Assembly: GCA_026398255.1 (NCBI GenBank)
Contig: JAPLTG010000006.1
Coordinates: forward strand, 19,654-83,653
Length of the DNA stretch: 64,000 nucleotides
Reading direction: 5' to 3'
Source: Verrucomicrobiota bacterium
GTDB taxonomy: Bacteria > Verrucomicrobiota > Verrucomicrobiia > Chthoniobacterales > Terrimicrobiaceae
Shown: positions 1 through 8,858 of the stretch, in pieces
Position numbering within the stretch: the stretch's first letter is position 1
How the letters are laid out: the number at the start of each line of letters is the position of its first letter
Program-made: the position numbers and the translations under genes
The notes under the pieces: model-generated
Databases searched by the model: none
Told to the model about the DNA's origin: nothing
Seen by the model: the letters and a program-made list of their open reading frames with translations, nothing else

Positions 1-1110
1 CAGAGCTTTTGCCAGAGCGGTGGAGTCCCGCGCCGGAACGATAAACCCATCGAGACCGTCGTGAACCACTTCGCCGCAATTCGGCGTGGTGATGACCGGA
101 AGTCCGTGGGCCATGGCCTCGAGCTGGGTGAGTGCGAAGCCGTCGGAAATCGTCGGCAAAACGAAAACATCGGCCTCGAGGTAAAACTCGCGCACCCGGT
201 CGCGCGTTACGGCACCGTGGAAGGTCACATTCGAGGGCGCGGTGACGACATGCTCGTCGGCAATCGCGATCGGGCCGGCGATATCAAAATGGAAATGTTT
301 TTTGTCCAGCTTCCGCGCGGCTTCGAGGAGGTATTGGATTCCTTTGCGGAGATTCACCTGCCCGAGATAGAGCACCCGGAGCGGTCCCTCAGCACGGGGC
401 GGACTCGCGAGCTCGATCTCTTCGGACTCGTAAGCGAGGGGGACAATGGAAATTTTATTGGACGCCACGCCGAGCTTCGCCAGCGCATTGAGGGTCCATT
501 TCGAATTCACCATCACGACATCGGCGAGCGCCCACTCGGCCTTGCGCCAGGCCAAATACTCCTCCGGCACACGCAGCGGAGCCTTCGCCCATCCGGGCCA
601 AAGCCTCTCTTCCTCACGCACCATTTCGATCTCCACTTGCGAGGGATCCATTTGGCAAACGACAGTCGCCGCGCCTTGGTCCTTGGCCCATGCGGCCGCT
701 TCGAGAAATCCCGTGTCGTATCCGAAGAAAATCGTATTTTTCCAATCTTGCTCGCGGCGTTTCGCCATCGCGTAGCGGGTTTGCCGACCGAACCGGCTCC
801 CGATTTTAAGAAACTCCGAATAGGGCTCGCGGCTTCTCGCAAGTTTCCCACGAAGCCCGGCGAGAAGTGCGGCGGCGTTGAAGCCATAAACCTCGGCATC
901 GCTCAAATCCTCGTGCTGGCGTGTGAGCAGGCGTTTGGAGCGGACGAGACGCCAAGCTCCGGCCGACCAGTAGTCGGTGAAAACCGCCTCGAGCCGACCG
1001 GATCGGTGAAGCACGCGCGGGATGGCGTAGTGCTCCCGGGCTCCGATCTGCGCGCAGATCCAGGAGGTGCTGGGAGCATGGACTTTGAAGCGTTGCCTTG
1101 GAATAGGGTC
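1..1110 (-). CDS. Glycosyltransferase family 4 (GT-B), 3' end cut by window edge
   Basis: Reading the minus strand without interruption from about 1110 to base 1 gives a GT-B fold glycosyltransferase that runs off the window. Near the C-terminal end the frame reads LEADVFVLPTISDGFALTQ, then LEAMAHGLPVITT and GxVVxDGxDGFIV: the nucleotide-sugar binding E-x7-E style motif of GT4 enzymes. Further upstream it contains VLYLGQVNLRKGIQYLLEAA, the typical start of the second Rossmann domain. It would transfer a sugar from an NDP-sugar in the cytoplasm; acceptor unknown. The start is a problem: an in-frame TAA lies at 1113-1111 and no ATG follows it before conserved-looking sequence (KVHAPSTSWICAQ). 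Candidates are a rare ATT at 1104 or GTG at 1014, or a frameshift upstream. It lies 32 bp downstream of coaX on the same strand. Confidence 0.8.
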
Positions 1111-1142
1111 TTAAAAAATCAGCAAATGTCGGGAGCGGGAAA

Positions 1143-1895
1143 TCAAAAAGAGGCGGGCGTATTTTTGTCGGCGATGATCAAAAGGCCGCGCAGGGTCAGG
1201 AGGGGATCGACTTGGTCGAAGATTGCGAGTTTTCCGGCGATGAGCTTCGCATCGCCGCCGGTGGCCACGACGACGGGTTTCTTTTTGCGAAATGCCTCGG
1301 CGGTGATCTGCGAGAGGATTTCCCGGATCAGGCCGCGGTATCCGTGGACCGCACCGGCGAGCATGGCATCGATTGTGGAGCGGCCGACGGCGGATTTCGG
1401 CTCTTTCAATTTCACGAGCGGGAGCAGGGCGGTTTTTTCGTGGAGGTAATTCGTCATCGCATTCAGCCCGGGGGCGATCACTCCGCCAATGTAGGATCCC
1501 TTCGCGGACAGCACATCGAATGTCACCGCTGTGCCGAAATCCACAACGATAGCTGGTGTTCCATAAAGAGCGGCGCAGGCGGCGGCATTGGCGAGGCGGT
1601 CGGCGCCGATGGATTCGGGATTCGGGTAATCGATGCCAACGCCCAGATCGAGGTGCGGGCCAAGAACGACGGTGTTGGGAAACGCCGCGAGGACGGCTGA
1701 GTTTTTGGTGGGAACCACCGAGGAGAGAAACACGGAGTCGGGCTTGGTCTTTCCAGCAAGTGTGCGAAGGGCTGAGGGCTTCAGATCGGATGTGGAAATT
1801 CGATGAACGCGGCCAATGCGGGGTCCGACCGCCACGGCGGCTTTGGTGAAGCTATTGCTGATGTCGATGAGGAGCGTGCGTTTCACGAGGCGCAT
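1143..1895 (-). CDS. coaX: Type III pantothenate kinase
   Basis: Phosphorylates pantothenate with ATP, first step of coenzyme A synthesis, in the cytoplasm. The 250-aa product has the ASKHA-fold signatures of CoaX: an N-terminal phosphate-1 motif (LLIDISNSFTK, residues 8-18, with S where the family usually has G and T), GADRLANA at 97-104 that contacts pantothenate, and DFGTAVTFD at 119-127. I placed the start at ATG 1895, which overlaps the last 13 bases of the upstream symporter gene; a GTG at 1886 is an alternative. The overlap implies translational coupling in one minus-strand unit with the symporter and ACT gene. Length is normal for type III enzymes. No other pantothenate kinase is seen here. 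Confidence 0.93.
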   Translation of the reverse strand: MRLVKRTLLIDISNSFTKAAVAVGPRIGRVHRISTSDLKPSALRTLAGKTKPDSVFLSSVVPTKNSAVLAAFPNTVVLGPHLDLGVGIDYPNPESIGADRLANAAACAALYGTPAIVVDFGTAVTFDVLSAKGSYIGGVIAPGLNAMTNYLHEKTALLPLVKLKEPKSAVGRSTIDAMLAGAVHGYRGLIREILSQITAEAFRKKKPVVVATGGDAKLIAGKLAIFDQVDPLLTLRGLLIIADKNTPASF

Positions 1896-3187
1896 TCGGG
1901 TTTCGAAACGACAGCGGCGACGACTAGATCGCCAGTGACATTCAGAGTGGTGCGGCACATATCGAGGAAGCGGTCGATGCCGAGAATGATCGCAATGGCA
2001 TCGGCTGGAACTCCGATCGTGAGAAGGACGCCGACGACCAGAGGCAGCGAGCCACCGGGCACACCAGCAGTGCCGATACCCGCCATCACGCACATGAGCG
2101 CGACGACGAGTTGCTGGCCGAGGTTGAGCTCCACGCCGAAAACCTGAGCGAGAAAAAGCACCGTGACACCCTCGTAGAGCGCGGTGCCGTTTTGGTTTGC
2201 GCTGGCGCCAACGGTCAGCACGAACCGCCCGATGCGCGTGGGAATGCCGAGGTTTTGCTCTGCGACCCGGAGCGAAACAGGCAGCGTCGCGTTGCTTGAG
2301 GAGGTGCTGAAAGCCGTGACGATCGCTTCGCGGGACTGCTTAAAAAACTCCCATGGCGACCGGTTCGCAAAAAACCTTAAGGCCAGCGGATAGACGACGA
2401 ATTGCTGCAAGCCGAGCCCGAGTAAAACCACGCCGACATAGGCCCCGAGTGTGGTGAACAAATCGAGCCCCAGCCGCGCCGCCACGGCGAATCCGAGGCA
2501 GGCGACGCCGAATGGCGCGAGCTTCAGCGCGAATCCGATGATCGTCATGCACACCTCGAACATCCCCTCGAAAAACCCCTTCAGCACGGCGGTCTTTTCG
2601 GGTTTTGCCACAGCCATTGCCACGCCAACAAACAGGCTGAAGACCATCAGCGCGAGCAAGCCGCCGCCGGAGTTCTCGGGGTTGAAGGCGTTCACAGCCT
2701 CGGTGAGAGGATTTTCCGGAATGAAATTCAGGAGCGTCGTGGAGATCGATTGGGGGCGGCTTCCACGCTCTATGCTTTTCTCCGAGGCTCCGCCGTAGGA
2801 GGCGATGAGGGCTTCGCGTTTTTCCTCCGGCAGGGAGTGTCCGGGCTCGAGAACGTTCACGAGCCCGAGCGCGATGCCGACCCCGGCGGCGGAGAGAAAA
2901 ATGGTTGTCACCAGCGTGCGGATACCGATTCGTCCCAGCGTGCGGATGTCCCCCATTTCGAGGGTTCCAAGCACGATGGCCGAGAGGATCAGCGGAACGA
3001 CGACCATGAAAATGATCCTCAGAAAAATCCGGCCCGCCGGCTGGATCACCTGGTCGATCCACCAGTTCAGCGAGGGTTGTGAGGCTTCGGGGAGGAAGGC
3101 TCCTGCTGCGAGTCCCAACGCCAATCCCAAAACAAGACCGGCCAGGATGCGCGCGGCCTGAGAGCGGTTGTCCGCGCCGCCGGACAT
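1883..3187 (-). CDS. Dicarboxylate/amino acid:cation symporter (DAACS/SDF family)
   Basis: A 434-aa inner-membrane carrier of the glutamate/dicarboxylate symporter family, importing anionic amino acids or C4-dicarboxylates with Na+ or H+. It shows many hydrophobic helices and the family's serine-rich re-entrant loop (TAFSTSSSNATLPVSL) followed by the NQNGTALYEG motif of transmembrane segment 7, both substrate/cation binding. The start is ATG 3187, two bases after the stop of the ACT gene; a longer in-frame reading into that gene adds 23 unlikely residues. Substrate cannot be settled from sequence; glutamate, aspartate, serine/threonine and C4-acids are all possible. The tight spacing to an ACT-domain gene fits an amino-acid theme, which is inference. 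Confidence 0.9.
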   Translation of the reverse strand: MSGGADNRSQAARILAGLVLGLALGLAAGAFLPEASQPSLNWWIDQVIQPAGRIFLRIIFMVVVPLILSAIVLGTLEMGDIRTLGRIGIRTLVTTIFLSAAGVGIALGLVNVLEPGHSLPEEKREALIASYGGASEKSIERGSRPQSISTTLLNFIPENPLTEAVNAFNPENSGGGLLALMVFSLFVGVAMAVAKPEKTAVLKGFFEGMFEVCMTIIGFALKLAPFGVACLGFAVAARLGLDLFTTLGAYVGVVLLGLGLQQFVVYPLALRFFANRSPWEFFKQSREAIVTAFSTSSSNATLPVSLRVAEQNLGIPTRIGRFVLTVGASANQNGTALYEGVTVLFLAQVFGVELNLGQQLVVALMCVMAGIGTAGVPGGSLPLVVGVLLTIGVPADAIAIILGIDRFLDMCRTTLNVTGDLVVAAVVSKPECAS

Positions 3188-3189
3188 CG

Positions 3190-3651
3190 TCAGCGGGAGA
3201 GATCGCCCTGGTTCAGGAGTTTGAATCCTTCGCCTATCAGCACGGAGGAGGCGCACTCGATATCATCGAGATGGATCGCGAGCAGGGCGCGGCCGCGGGG
3301 GCGGACTAGAAGCGGGTAGCTGAAGTGGATATTCACCTCTGCCATGAGCAAAGCGGCGAGCACCCCGGAAAGATCGGCTGGGCCCTCGGCGAATTCGACG
3401 ACCATCAATTCGCACACGCTGTGAGGGATGTCGTGCTCGCGGAAAATCTCCTCGGTGCGATCAGGGTCGCTCACGATCATGCGACTGATGGCGGTCTCCG
3501 AGGACTCGGAAATACTGAGCGCGAGGACGACGACATTATTTTCATCGAGCAAGCGAACGAGTTCGAGCAAGGCACCGACTTTATTTTGAAGAAAAACGGA
3601 AAACTGCCTGACTTGGGGGGAGTTCAGCTTCTCGGTCGTGGCGGGCGTCAT
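3190..3651 (-). CDS. Tandem ACT-domain protein
   Basis: A 153-aa cytoplasmic protein that appears to consist only of two ACT-like halves. Residues 15-75 read as a beta-alpha-beta ACT unit (FSVFLQNKVGALLELVRLL, then NVVVLALSISES), and residues 80-150 as a second (LMVVEFAEGPADLSGVLAAL, then NIHFSYPLL). ACT domains bind amino acids and regulate enzymes or transporters; no catalytic domain is fused here. It ends two bases before the symporter start, so the two are almost certainly co-transcribed, and it may sense the amino acid that the symporter carries. That functional link is inference. Similar free-standing ACT proteins are found next to acetolactate synthase or phenylacetate-CoA ligase genes, neither of which is here. 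Confidence 0.8.
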   Translation of the reverse strand: MTPATTEKLNSPQVRQFSVFLQNKVGALLELVRLLDENNVVVLALSISESSETAISRMIVSDPDRTEEIFREHDIPHSVCELMVVEFAEGPADLSGVLAALLMAEVNIHFSYPLLVRPRGRALLAIHLDDIECASSVLIGEGFKLLNQGDLSR

Positions 3652-3656
3652 AGGAT

Positions 3657-4118
3657 TTACTTGTAGGAATATACCACGCAGGTCTCGGCCTTGTCACCCT
3701 CGGTCAATTCGAGCCGGATGTAATAGCGATCGCTCCGCGTGGGAGAAATTCCGGCCGTGGCGGATGTCTCGTCCATCGATTCCTCGCTGCTGGTGGGATT
3801 TCCCAAGCGGTCGAAAATCGAAACACGAATCCGCGAGCCAGGCGTGAGATTCGCGGCGGAGAACGAGTAGTTGTTTCGCGTGAAGAGATGCAATGCGATG
3901 AGGGCGGGTTTGTTTTTTTCCAAAGTGCCGGACCAAAAGCCATCGCGCCTGGCGTAACCGAGGGCTTTGTATCCGGAGGCCACCTCGAGTGCGCGGCTGC
4001 GGGAACTCGAGGAAGTGGCGCTCCAATCCAGCGGTGCGGGCTTGGTTTGTGGCGGCTCGGCTTGCTGGGCGAACGCCACGCCGGAAGCCAACAAGGAAAA
4101 GACAAGGGCGCGCGTCAT
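3657..4118 (-). CDS. Secreted protein of unknown function
   Basis: 153 aa. The N-terminus (MTRALVFSLLASGVAFAQQ) is a clear Sec signal peptide with an A-x-A cleavage site near residue 17. The mature part has a serine-rich patch (ATSSSSRSR) and then a region with the alternating hydrophobic pattern of a small beta-sandwich (ALIALHLFTRNNYSFSA, RIRVSIFDRLGNP, RYYIRLELTE). I recognise no family. The start ATG overlaps the upstream gene's stop by four bases (ATGA), so the two secreted proteins are translationally coupled and probably act together in the periplasm. It is followed after five bases by the ACT gene. Confidence 0.7.
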   Translation of the reverse strand: MTRALVFSLLASGVAFAQQAEPPQTKPAPLDWSATSSSSRSRALEVASGYKALGYARRDGFWSGTLEKNKPALIALHLFTRNNYSFSAANLTPGSRIRVSIFDRLGNPTSSEESMDETSATAGISPTRSDRYYIRLELTEGDKAETCVVYSYK

Positions 4119-4927
4119 GGCTTCGGTGGAGGCTGGGAGCTTGCGTTAAGGATGGCCGTCATCGTCACCGAGATATCCCGCACGGAGGCCTCGGAGAGCG
4201 GTTGGGAGGATTCTTGGGCCATGTGAGGCTGGAGAGTTTGGAGCCGAGACAGGAAGGTCTGAGCCATCGGATTGGCTCGGGATTTCTCCGGCAAGCCTTG
4301 GAGGCGATCAAGCAGATGGTTGAGAATCTCGGGTTGGACGAGCAGTTCGGAGGCTTCGGGGTTGGGAGTTTGGATGAGAAGATCGCAGGCGACTTCCATT
4401 TGTCGGACCCACGATCCGATCATGAGAAAAACAAGAAGGTCGTAGTCGTTTTGCTCCTGCATGGAGAGGCGAATGTCGTTTTGCATGGCATCCAATTCCT
4501 CGCGCAAAGTGAGCCAATCTCCCTTCTCGGCCAGGTCGGAAATGTTCTGACCTCGGGCGAGGACATTTTGGCTGACATTGAGTTTTTTCGCGAGATTCAG
4601 GATGTCGCGGCCGTAATTTTTGGTGGCTTGGCCATCCTGCGCCTCGATGGCGATATGGCAGTCGGCAATCAGCACGCCGATCTGGAGGGCAAGATGTTCG
4701 CGGAGGGGCGTGGCGACTGGCACCATGGGGCGGATGAGTTTGGTCCAGTTTGGCTCGAAACGCTTATCCACCGCAGAAAAAAACTCCCCGGCGGATGGAA
4801 GCGAGAGCGTTTCCATAAATACGGCGGAGCGCATGTCTTCCTCATCGAGCGGGGAGAATCTGGCAAAAGCCAAACTCCCTGCAAAAAAAGCCAGCAAGGC
4901 GAGGGTGATGGATACCCGCTTGATCAC
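4115..4927 (-). CDS. Secreted alpha-helical protein of unknown function
   Basis: 270 aa starting at GTG 4927. The first 22 residues (MIKRVSITLALLAFFAGSLAFA) form a Sec signal peptide. The mature protein is predicted by eye to be almost wholly helical and acidic-amphipathic, with regions such as NYGRDILNLAKKLNV and LREELDAMQNDIRLSM that resemble a helical-repeat or four-helix domain. No catalytic motif is visible and I do not recognise the family. It overlaps the next gene (3657-4118) by the tetranucleotide ATGA. The two may form an exported pair specific to this lineage. Confidence 0.7.
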   Translation of the reverse strand: MIKRVSITLALLAFFAGSLAFARFSPLDEEDMRSAVFMETLSLPSAGEFFSAVDKRFEPNWTKLIRPMVPVATPLREHLALQIGVLIADCHIAIEAQDGQATKNYGRDILNLAKKLNVSQNVLARGQNISDLAEKGDWLTLREELDAMQNDIRLSMQEQNDYDLLVFLMIGSWVRQMEVACDLLIQTPNPEASELLVQPEILNHLLDRLQGLPEKSRANPMAQTFLSRLQTLQPHMAQESSQPLSEASVRDISVTMTAILNASSQPPPKP

Positions 4928-4962
4928 GCCAATAGACTAAGCCGCTGGGGGCGGGATTTCAA

Positions 4963-4981
4963 AGAGGGAAAGCCACCCTCT
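4963..4981 (-). terminator. Possible terminator hairpin after the flavoprotein gene
   Basis: A perfect 6-bp inverted repeat, AGAGGG and CCCTCT, with a 7-nt loop lies about 37 bases past the stop of the minus-strand flavoprotein gene. On the minus strand the 3' arm is followed only by TTGAAA, so the U-tract is poor. It sits between two minus-strand genes and could be an attenuator or chance. Confidence 0.25.
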
Positions 4982-5017
4982 GGGGTTTCCTCTAGGAGGG
5001 CTGCGTGGAAAGCTGCC

Positions 5018-6325
5018 TCAGAGGCCTGTTTCCAAGACAACACGGATTCTCGCCGCCACTTCCGCTTCTTGGTTTTCTGGGATCGATTGCTCCTCGGATC
5101 GAGCCGTCTCGACGGCCGCCAACCCGGCAGCTTGGCCGATGGCTAGGGAAGTTCCGATGACTCGAAGGGCGCCCTGGGCCACATAGGCCGAAGAAATGCA
5201 GCGCCCGGCCATGAGTAGGTTTCCAATTTCTTTTGAAATAAGAGCACGAAGTGGAACGGCCGTGGGTCGCATGCGAGTCGGATCGAAAACGATCGATCTC
5301 AAAAGAGAGGGGTCGGCAAAGACTGGCCAGCCTGCGCGGCACACGGCGTCGTCAAAATCCGGGGAGGATTGAAAATCTGCCTCGGTCAGGCGATAGCGGG
5401 CGGTGATCCGGCGACTTTCGCGTTCGCAAGACTGAGTGGGAACCACGGTGACTTCGCATTTTTCAAACCCTCGTATGTTCGATCGCAAAAAGCTCCCGAG
5501 TTCGTTCGCCAGATTTCCACTCAAAATCTGAAAACGGGTCAGCGAATCGGGGTTCAAGGCGCTGAAATGATCGCCCTCCGCGTCAAGCCCCACGCAGGCG
5601 TCGGGGTTTTCATCCATTTGCACGAGGCGAATCACGGCGAGGCCGATCTGCGGGGTTAGCAAACCAAGGCTGAGTGCTTTAACGAGGTGTTCGGAAAAAA
5701 TCTGCCGTCCGTCCTCGTCCGTCGCATTCGCTTCATGGCCTCGAATCGAAAAAATGAAGGCTCTGCGGCGGTTCGTGCAAGATTCGGTGCCTTCGAAGTC
5801 AGCCCCCGCAAGAAATGCCAACTCCGCCTCGCGGGTGGTATCGAGAAAAGCGCGTGCTCGAACTGGTTCCTCGCGGCTGGCTAGTTCCACGCTTTCGATT
5901 CGCGACTCGGTGGCATTCACGGAGCTGAGTCGGGTTTTAAGGGCGACCGTTAGATTTTTTTCGCGTTGGCATAAATCCCAGCAGTGGCGCGTATACTGGA
6001 TCGGGGACTGGAAAACCACATCGTAAGGCCCGACGCGTTTCGGAGCGGTGCCCGTGCCGGAGCTGACGAGGCGCTCGGCAAACTCCAAGGCCAATCCCCC
6101 ATTGGCTGCCCGTGGGATCATGTCCTGACTCGTGACATACAGGCCCGAGAGGCTGTGAACAAAAGTGTTCGCCGAAAATCCGCCGATCGATTCCGCCGAA
6201 CTGAATAGAAGGGTCTTTGCGCCTGCACGAGCCGAGGCGATGGCTGCCGCGAAACCAGCCGGGCCCGAGCCGTCTACGATGACATCATATTCTGATTCGA
6301 TTGGAGAGGGGTCGGAGGTTTCCAA
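5018..6325 (-). CDS. FAD-dependent oxidoreductase (FAD_oxidored-like)
   Basis: 435 aa. The N-terminus carries the dinucleotide-binding fold (YDVIVDGSGPAGFAAAIASA, residues 13-32; GxGxxG at 19-24), and the C-terminus the closing FAD motif (GNLLMAGRCISSAYVAQGALR) followed by a small-residue helix (GTSLAIGQAAGLAA). This arrangement matches the FAD_oxidored family (PF12831) of flavoproteins, often next to sugar or sulfatase genes in Planctomycetes and Verrucomicrobia; substrates are mostly unknown. There is no signal peptide, so it is likely cytoplasmic. The start is TTG 6325; no in-frame ATG precedes the Rossmann strand and no good ribosome site is visible. Asp18 ahead of the GSG is unusual, as a Gly or Val is common there. 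Confidence 0.8.
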   Translation of the reverse strand: METSDPSPIESEYDVIVDGSGPAGFAAAIASARAGAKTLLFSSAESIGGFSANTFVHSLSGLYVTSQDMIPRAANGGLALEFAERLVSSGTGTAPKRVGPYDVVFQSPIQYTRHCWDLCQREKNLTVALKTRLSSVNATESRIESVELASREEPVRARAFLDTTREAELAFLAGADFEGTESCTNRRRAFIFSIRGHEANATDEDGRQIFSEHLVKALSLGLLTPQIGLAVIRLVQMDENPDACVGLDAEGDHFSALNPDSLTRFQILSGNLANELGSFLRSNIRGFEKCEVTVVPTQSCERESRRITARYRLTEADFQSSPDFDDAVCRAGWPVFADPSLLRSIVFDPTRMRPTAVPLRALISKEIGNLLMAGRCISSAYVAQGALRVIGTSLAIGQAAGLAAVETARSEEQSIPENQEAEVAARIRVVLETGL

Positions 6326-6416
6326 AAAAGGGAAGGGGATTTAATTCAAAAGGTGGCGAAGTGTGATCCGCGTTCGCGCAAATGGCAAACGGGCTCGCGC
6401 TGGATTATGTAGGAAA

Positions 6417-7346
6417 TCAAAAAACCGAGTCGCCGAGCATGGAGTTCTCACCGCTGGCAAAAAAGAAAGAGGGAGCCGGAGCCCAAGCCATCGCGCGAGC
6501 GGCGTCGTTGAAGATGGATTTCGTCTTGCTGCCGAGTTGAACAAGGATCACCTCGCGTCCATTGAGTCGTCCGCTGGATACGAGGCAGCGCCCGGCCGCG
6601 TTGGTGTAACCCGTCTTCATTCCGTTGAACGCATGCGAGCGGCCGAGCAGGAAATTGGTGGCCTCAAGGACCGAGACGCGTCCGCTGTTGTGGCGGAATC
6701 GACATTCGCGCTTGAGCATCAACTCGCGGAGGACCGGGTTGCGGTAAGCGTAAAAAGCGACGCGAGCCATGTCTCGGGCGGTGGAATACTGCTGGGCAGG
6801 GAGGCCGTTGCTGTTCGCGAAGTGGGAGGAATTGGCGCCGATCGCGCGGGCGGTGCTGTTCATTTTTTCTGCAAAGGCAGCTTCCGAATCGCTGTGGTCG
6901 CGGGCGAGGGCGGCACACGCGTCGTTCATGCTTTTTACCATCACGGCCTCGAGGAGTTGGCGGCGAGGGTAGCGTTCGCCGACTTTGAGGTTGAGCTTGG
7001 TTGGCTCAGCGCGAGTTTCGGGTTCGGCGATTGTCACGATCTCATCAAGGTTTCCGGAGCGGGCGACAATCAAGCCGGTGAGAAGTTTTTGGGTGCTGGC
7101 GACGGGACGGCGGGCGTCGGCATTTTTTTGGAAGAGGACTTTCCCGCTTCGGGCGTCGATGAGGATTGCGGATTCTGCGAGGATTTGCGGAGCGTTCGCG
7201 GGCCAAACCTCGGTTGCGCTAGCTGGAGGTTCGGCGATGGGTGGAGGCGCGGCTGCCGAGGTTCGAGTAGGCGGGGCGGGAGTCGTGGAACATGCGGCGG
7301 CAAACACTGAAAAAATCAGGATGGACAGCAGACGGGGAAATCTCAT
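6417..7346 (-). CDS. D-alanyl-D-alanine carboxypeptidase (S11/PBP5-like), lipoprotein
   Basis: 309 aa. Penicillin-binding low-molecular-mass carboxypeptidase that trims the terminal D-Ala of peptidoglycan stem peptides. All three active-site motifs are present: STQK (SxxK, residues 84-87), SMN (SxN, 139-141) and KTG (244-246). The N-terminus ends in a lipobox-like AAAC with Cys19, so the enzyme is probably lipid-anchored instead of tethered by the C-terminal amphipathic helix of E. coli DacA, whose C-terminal domain is absent. The start ATG 7346 is chosen because it begins the signal peptide; a longer in-frame reading upstream adds an unlikely charged segment. It lies 44 bases after rsmH, in the same unit. 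Confidence 0.88.
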   Translation of the reverse strand: MRFPRLLSILIFSVFAAACSTTPAPPTRTSAAAPPPIAEPPASATEVWPANAPQILAESAILIDARSGKVLFQKNADARRPVASTQKLLTGLIVARSGNLDEIVTIAEPETRAEPTKLNLKVGERYPRRQLLEAVMVKSMNDACAALARDHSDSEAAFAEKMNSTARAIGANSSHFANSNGLPAQQYSTARDMARVAFYAYRNPVLRELMLKRECRFRHNSGRVSVLEATNFLLGRSHAFNGMKTGYTNAAGRCLVSSGRLNGREVILVQLGSKTKSIFNDAARAMAWAPAPSFFFASGENSMLGDSVF

Positions 7347-7390
7347 GCGCGACACCGAAATCGAAAAAACCCTCCGCAGCAACGCGATTT

Positions 7391-8413
7391 TCAACGGCGT
7401 GCCCAGCGGAGTTTTGCGGAAGTGGCGCGTGGATTGGCACGACATTCAGCGGCGCTAGCGCGAATGACATCCCTCGCGATCTCAGAATAAATTCCTTCGC
7501 GTTGCCCGGATTGGAAGGCCTTTTTGACTCGCCGATCTTCCCCGGAGTGAAAGGTGAGAATGGCCACTCGCCCGTCCAGTCGAAGGCTGAATGGCAGGGA
7601 TCGCAGGAGCGCATCCAGCGCAGCAAATTCCTCGTTCACCTCGATGCGGATCGATTGGAACACGCGGGCGACGGTTTTTTTCAATTCCTCCTCCGGCCGG
7701 CTGGAGAGGGCAGCGCGGATTGCTTGGGCAAGTTCAAGGGTGCTGGAAAAGCTCTTGGCGGCAAGCTGCGGAGCGAGGATTTGGGCGTGGGGTTCGTCGG
7801 AATTTTCCCGGAGGATTTCGGCAAGTTCTGGCGGGGTGACGCGCTCGAGCCATTTCGATGCAGGGATTCCTTTGGCGGGGTTCATTCGCATGTCGAGCGG
7901 ACCGGCGTGTTTGCTGGTGAAGCCGCGCGCGGGGTTGTCGAGCTGCATGGAGGACACCCCGAGGTCGGCAAGAATCATATCCGCGCCATCGGCTCCGATT
8001 GATGCGAGAGCCGCCTGGATGCCGGCGAAGTTTGATTTTCTGGTGACGAGGCATTCCTCGCCGAAACCCTCCGCGCGCAGCCGTGACTCGGTGCGCGGCA
8101 ACTCGATCGGGTCGGCGTCGAGCCCCAGAAGACGCCCGCTTGGTTGGATGCGTTGGAGAATTTCTTGGGCGTGACCGCCGTGGCCGAGGGTGCAATCGAC
8201 GGCCAGTTCGCCTGGCTTGGGGTCGAGGGCGGCAAGGATTTCTCCGACCATGATGGGGACATGCGAGCCGGCTGGGGTTTTCCCCGCTGCGAGAACCTTG
8301 GCTATCGTCTCGGGATGTTTTTCGGGATCGAGCTCCTTGTATTTTTCGGAGAACCGGCGCGGGTTTTTTCCCGAATAGCGGGGGCGCCGGCGGTGAGGTG
8401 TTGGTTCGTTCAA
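7391..8413 (-). CDS. rsmH: 16S rRNA (cytosine(1402)-N(4))-methyltransferase
   Basis: 340 aa. RsmH (MraW) methylates N4 of C1402 in the ribosomal P site using S-adenosylmethionine. Visible family signatures are SHVPIMVGEILAAL, the SAM-binding VDCTLGHGGHAQEIL, ILADLGVSSMQLD, and the C-terminal FQSIRIEVNEE and RVAILTFHSGEDRRVK. A basic 30-residue N-terminal tail is slightly longer than usual. The start is TTG 8413, whose last two bases form part of the upstream TGA stop (TTGA), so translation is coupled to the MazG-like gene. In many bacteria rsmH heads the mra/dcw cell-division cluster; here a DacA-like gene follows, keeping only a loose wall theme. Confidence 0.95.
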   Translation of the reverse strand: MNEPTPHRRRPRYSGKNPRRFSEKYKELDPEKHPETIAKVLAAGKTPAGSHVPIMVGEILAALDPKPGELAVDCTLGHGGHAQEILQRIQPSGRLLGLDADPIELPRTESRLRAEGFGEECLVTRKSNFAGIQAALASIGADGADMILADLGVSSMQLDNPARGFTSKHAGPLDMRMNPAKGIPASKWLERVTPPELAEILRENSDEPHAQILAPQLAAKSFSSTLELAQAIRAALSSRPEEELKKTVARVFQSIRIEVNEEFAALDALLRSLPFSLRLDGRVAILTFHSGEDRRVKKAFQSGQREGIYSEIARDVIRASAAECRANPRATSAKLRWARR

Positions 8414-8760
8414 AGCTCGTTGTATTTGCGGTTCGACCCAAGTGCTTTCGACATCGGATACCGTTCCTCATTGCGGGCAAGCTTCGCGCGCATCGCGACG
8501 GCGAGGTCGATGTCGCAATTCGCAGCCATCTCGAAAAGCAGGATCGCCACATCGGCCATTTCGGAGGAGAGCTCCTCGCGGCGCTCGATGACCCGCTGAC
8601 TCGACTGGGCCTCATTTTGCCAGACAAAATGCTGAAGGAGTTCCCCCGCTTCGGCGACGATGGCGACGGCCATTTCCTTGGGTCCGTGGAATTGCTCCCA
8701 ATCGCGGGCATCGCGAAAGTCGATGATCTCGCGCGTGAGGGTTTGGATGCTGTCGTTCAT
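8410..8760 (-). CDS. MazG-like nucleotide pyrophosphohydrolase
   Basis: 116 aa, the size of single-domain all-alpha NTP pyrophosphatases (dCTP pyrophosphatase 1/RS21-C6 type). It has the metal-binding acidic signature: FHGPKEMAVAIVAEAGELLQHF supplies the E-x2-E-like helix (EAGEL), and EELSSEMADVAILLFEMA the E-x3-D helix. Such enzymes hydrolyse non-canonical or excess (d)NTPs to monophosphates and so clean the nucleotide pool. The order WExFHxPK at residues 21-28 is typical of this subgroup. Its stop overlaps the TTG start of rsmH. Exact substrate not determinable. Confidence 0.88.
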   Translation of the reverse strand: MNDSIQTLTREIIDFRDARDWEQFHGPKEMAVAIVAEAGELLQHFVWQNEAQSSQRVIERREELSSEMADVAILLFEMAANCDIDLAVAMRAKLARNEERYPMSKALGSNRKYNEL

Positions 8761-8858
8761 ACCGCGAGCATAGGCGGGGGCTTCGCCGTGTGGAGTGCAA
8801 AGCGGTGCTTGCGATATGTGAATATGTGGGACTGACCCCCAGCGCAGGGTGGCTTAGC

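Noticed and set aside
61..1449. 462-codon plus-strand open frame over the glycosyltransferase and coaX
   Set aside because: It is antisense to two genes with clear family motifs, crosses their boundary, and has no protein-like signature.
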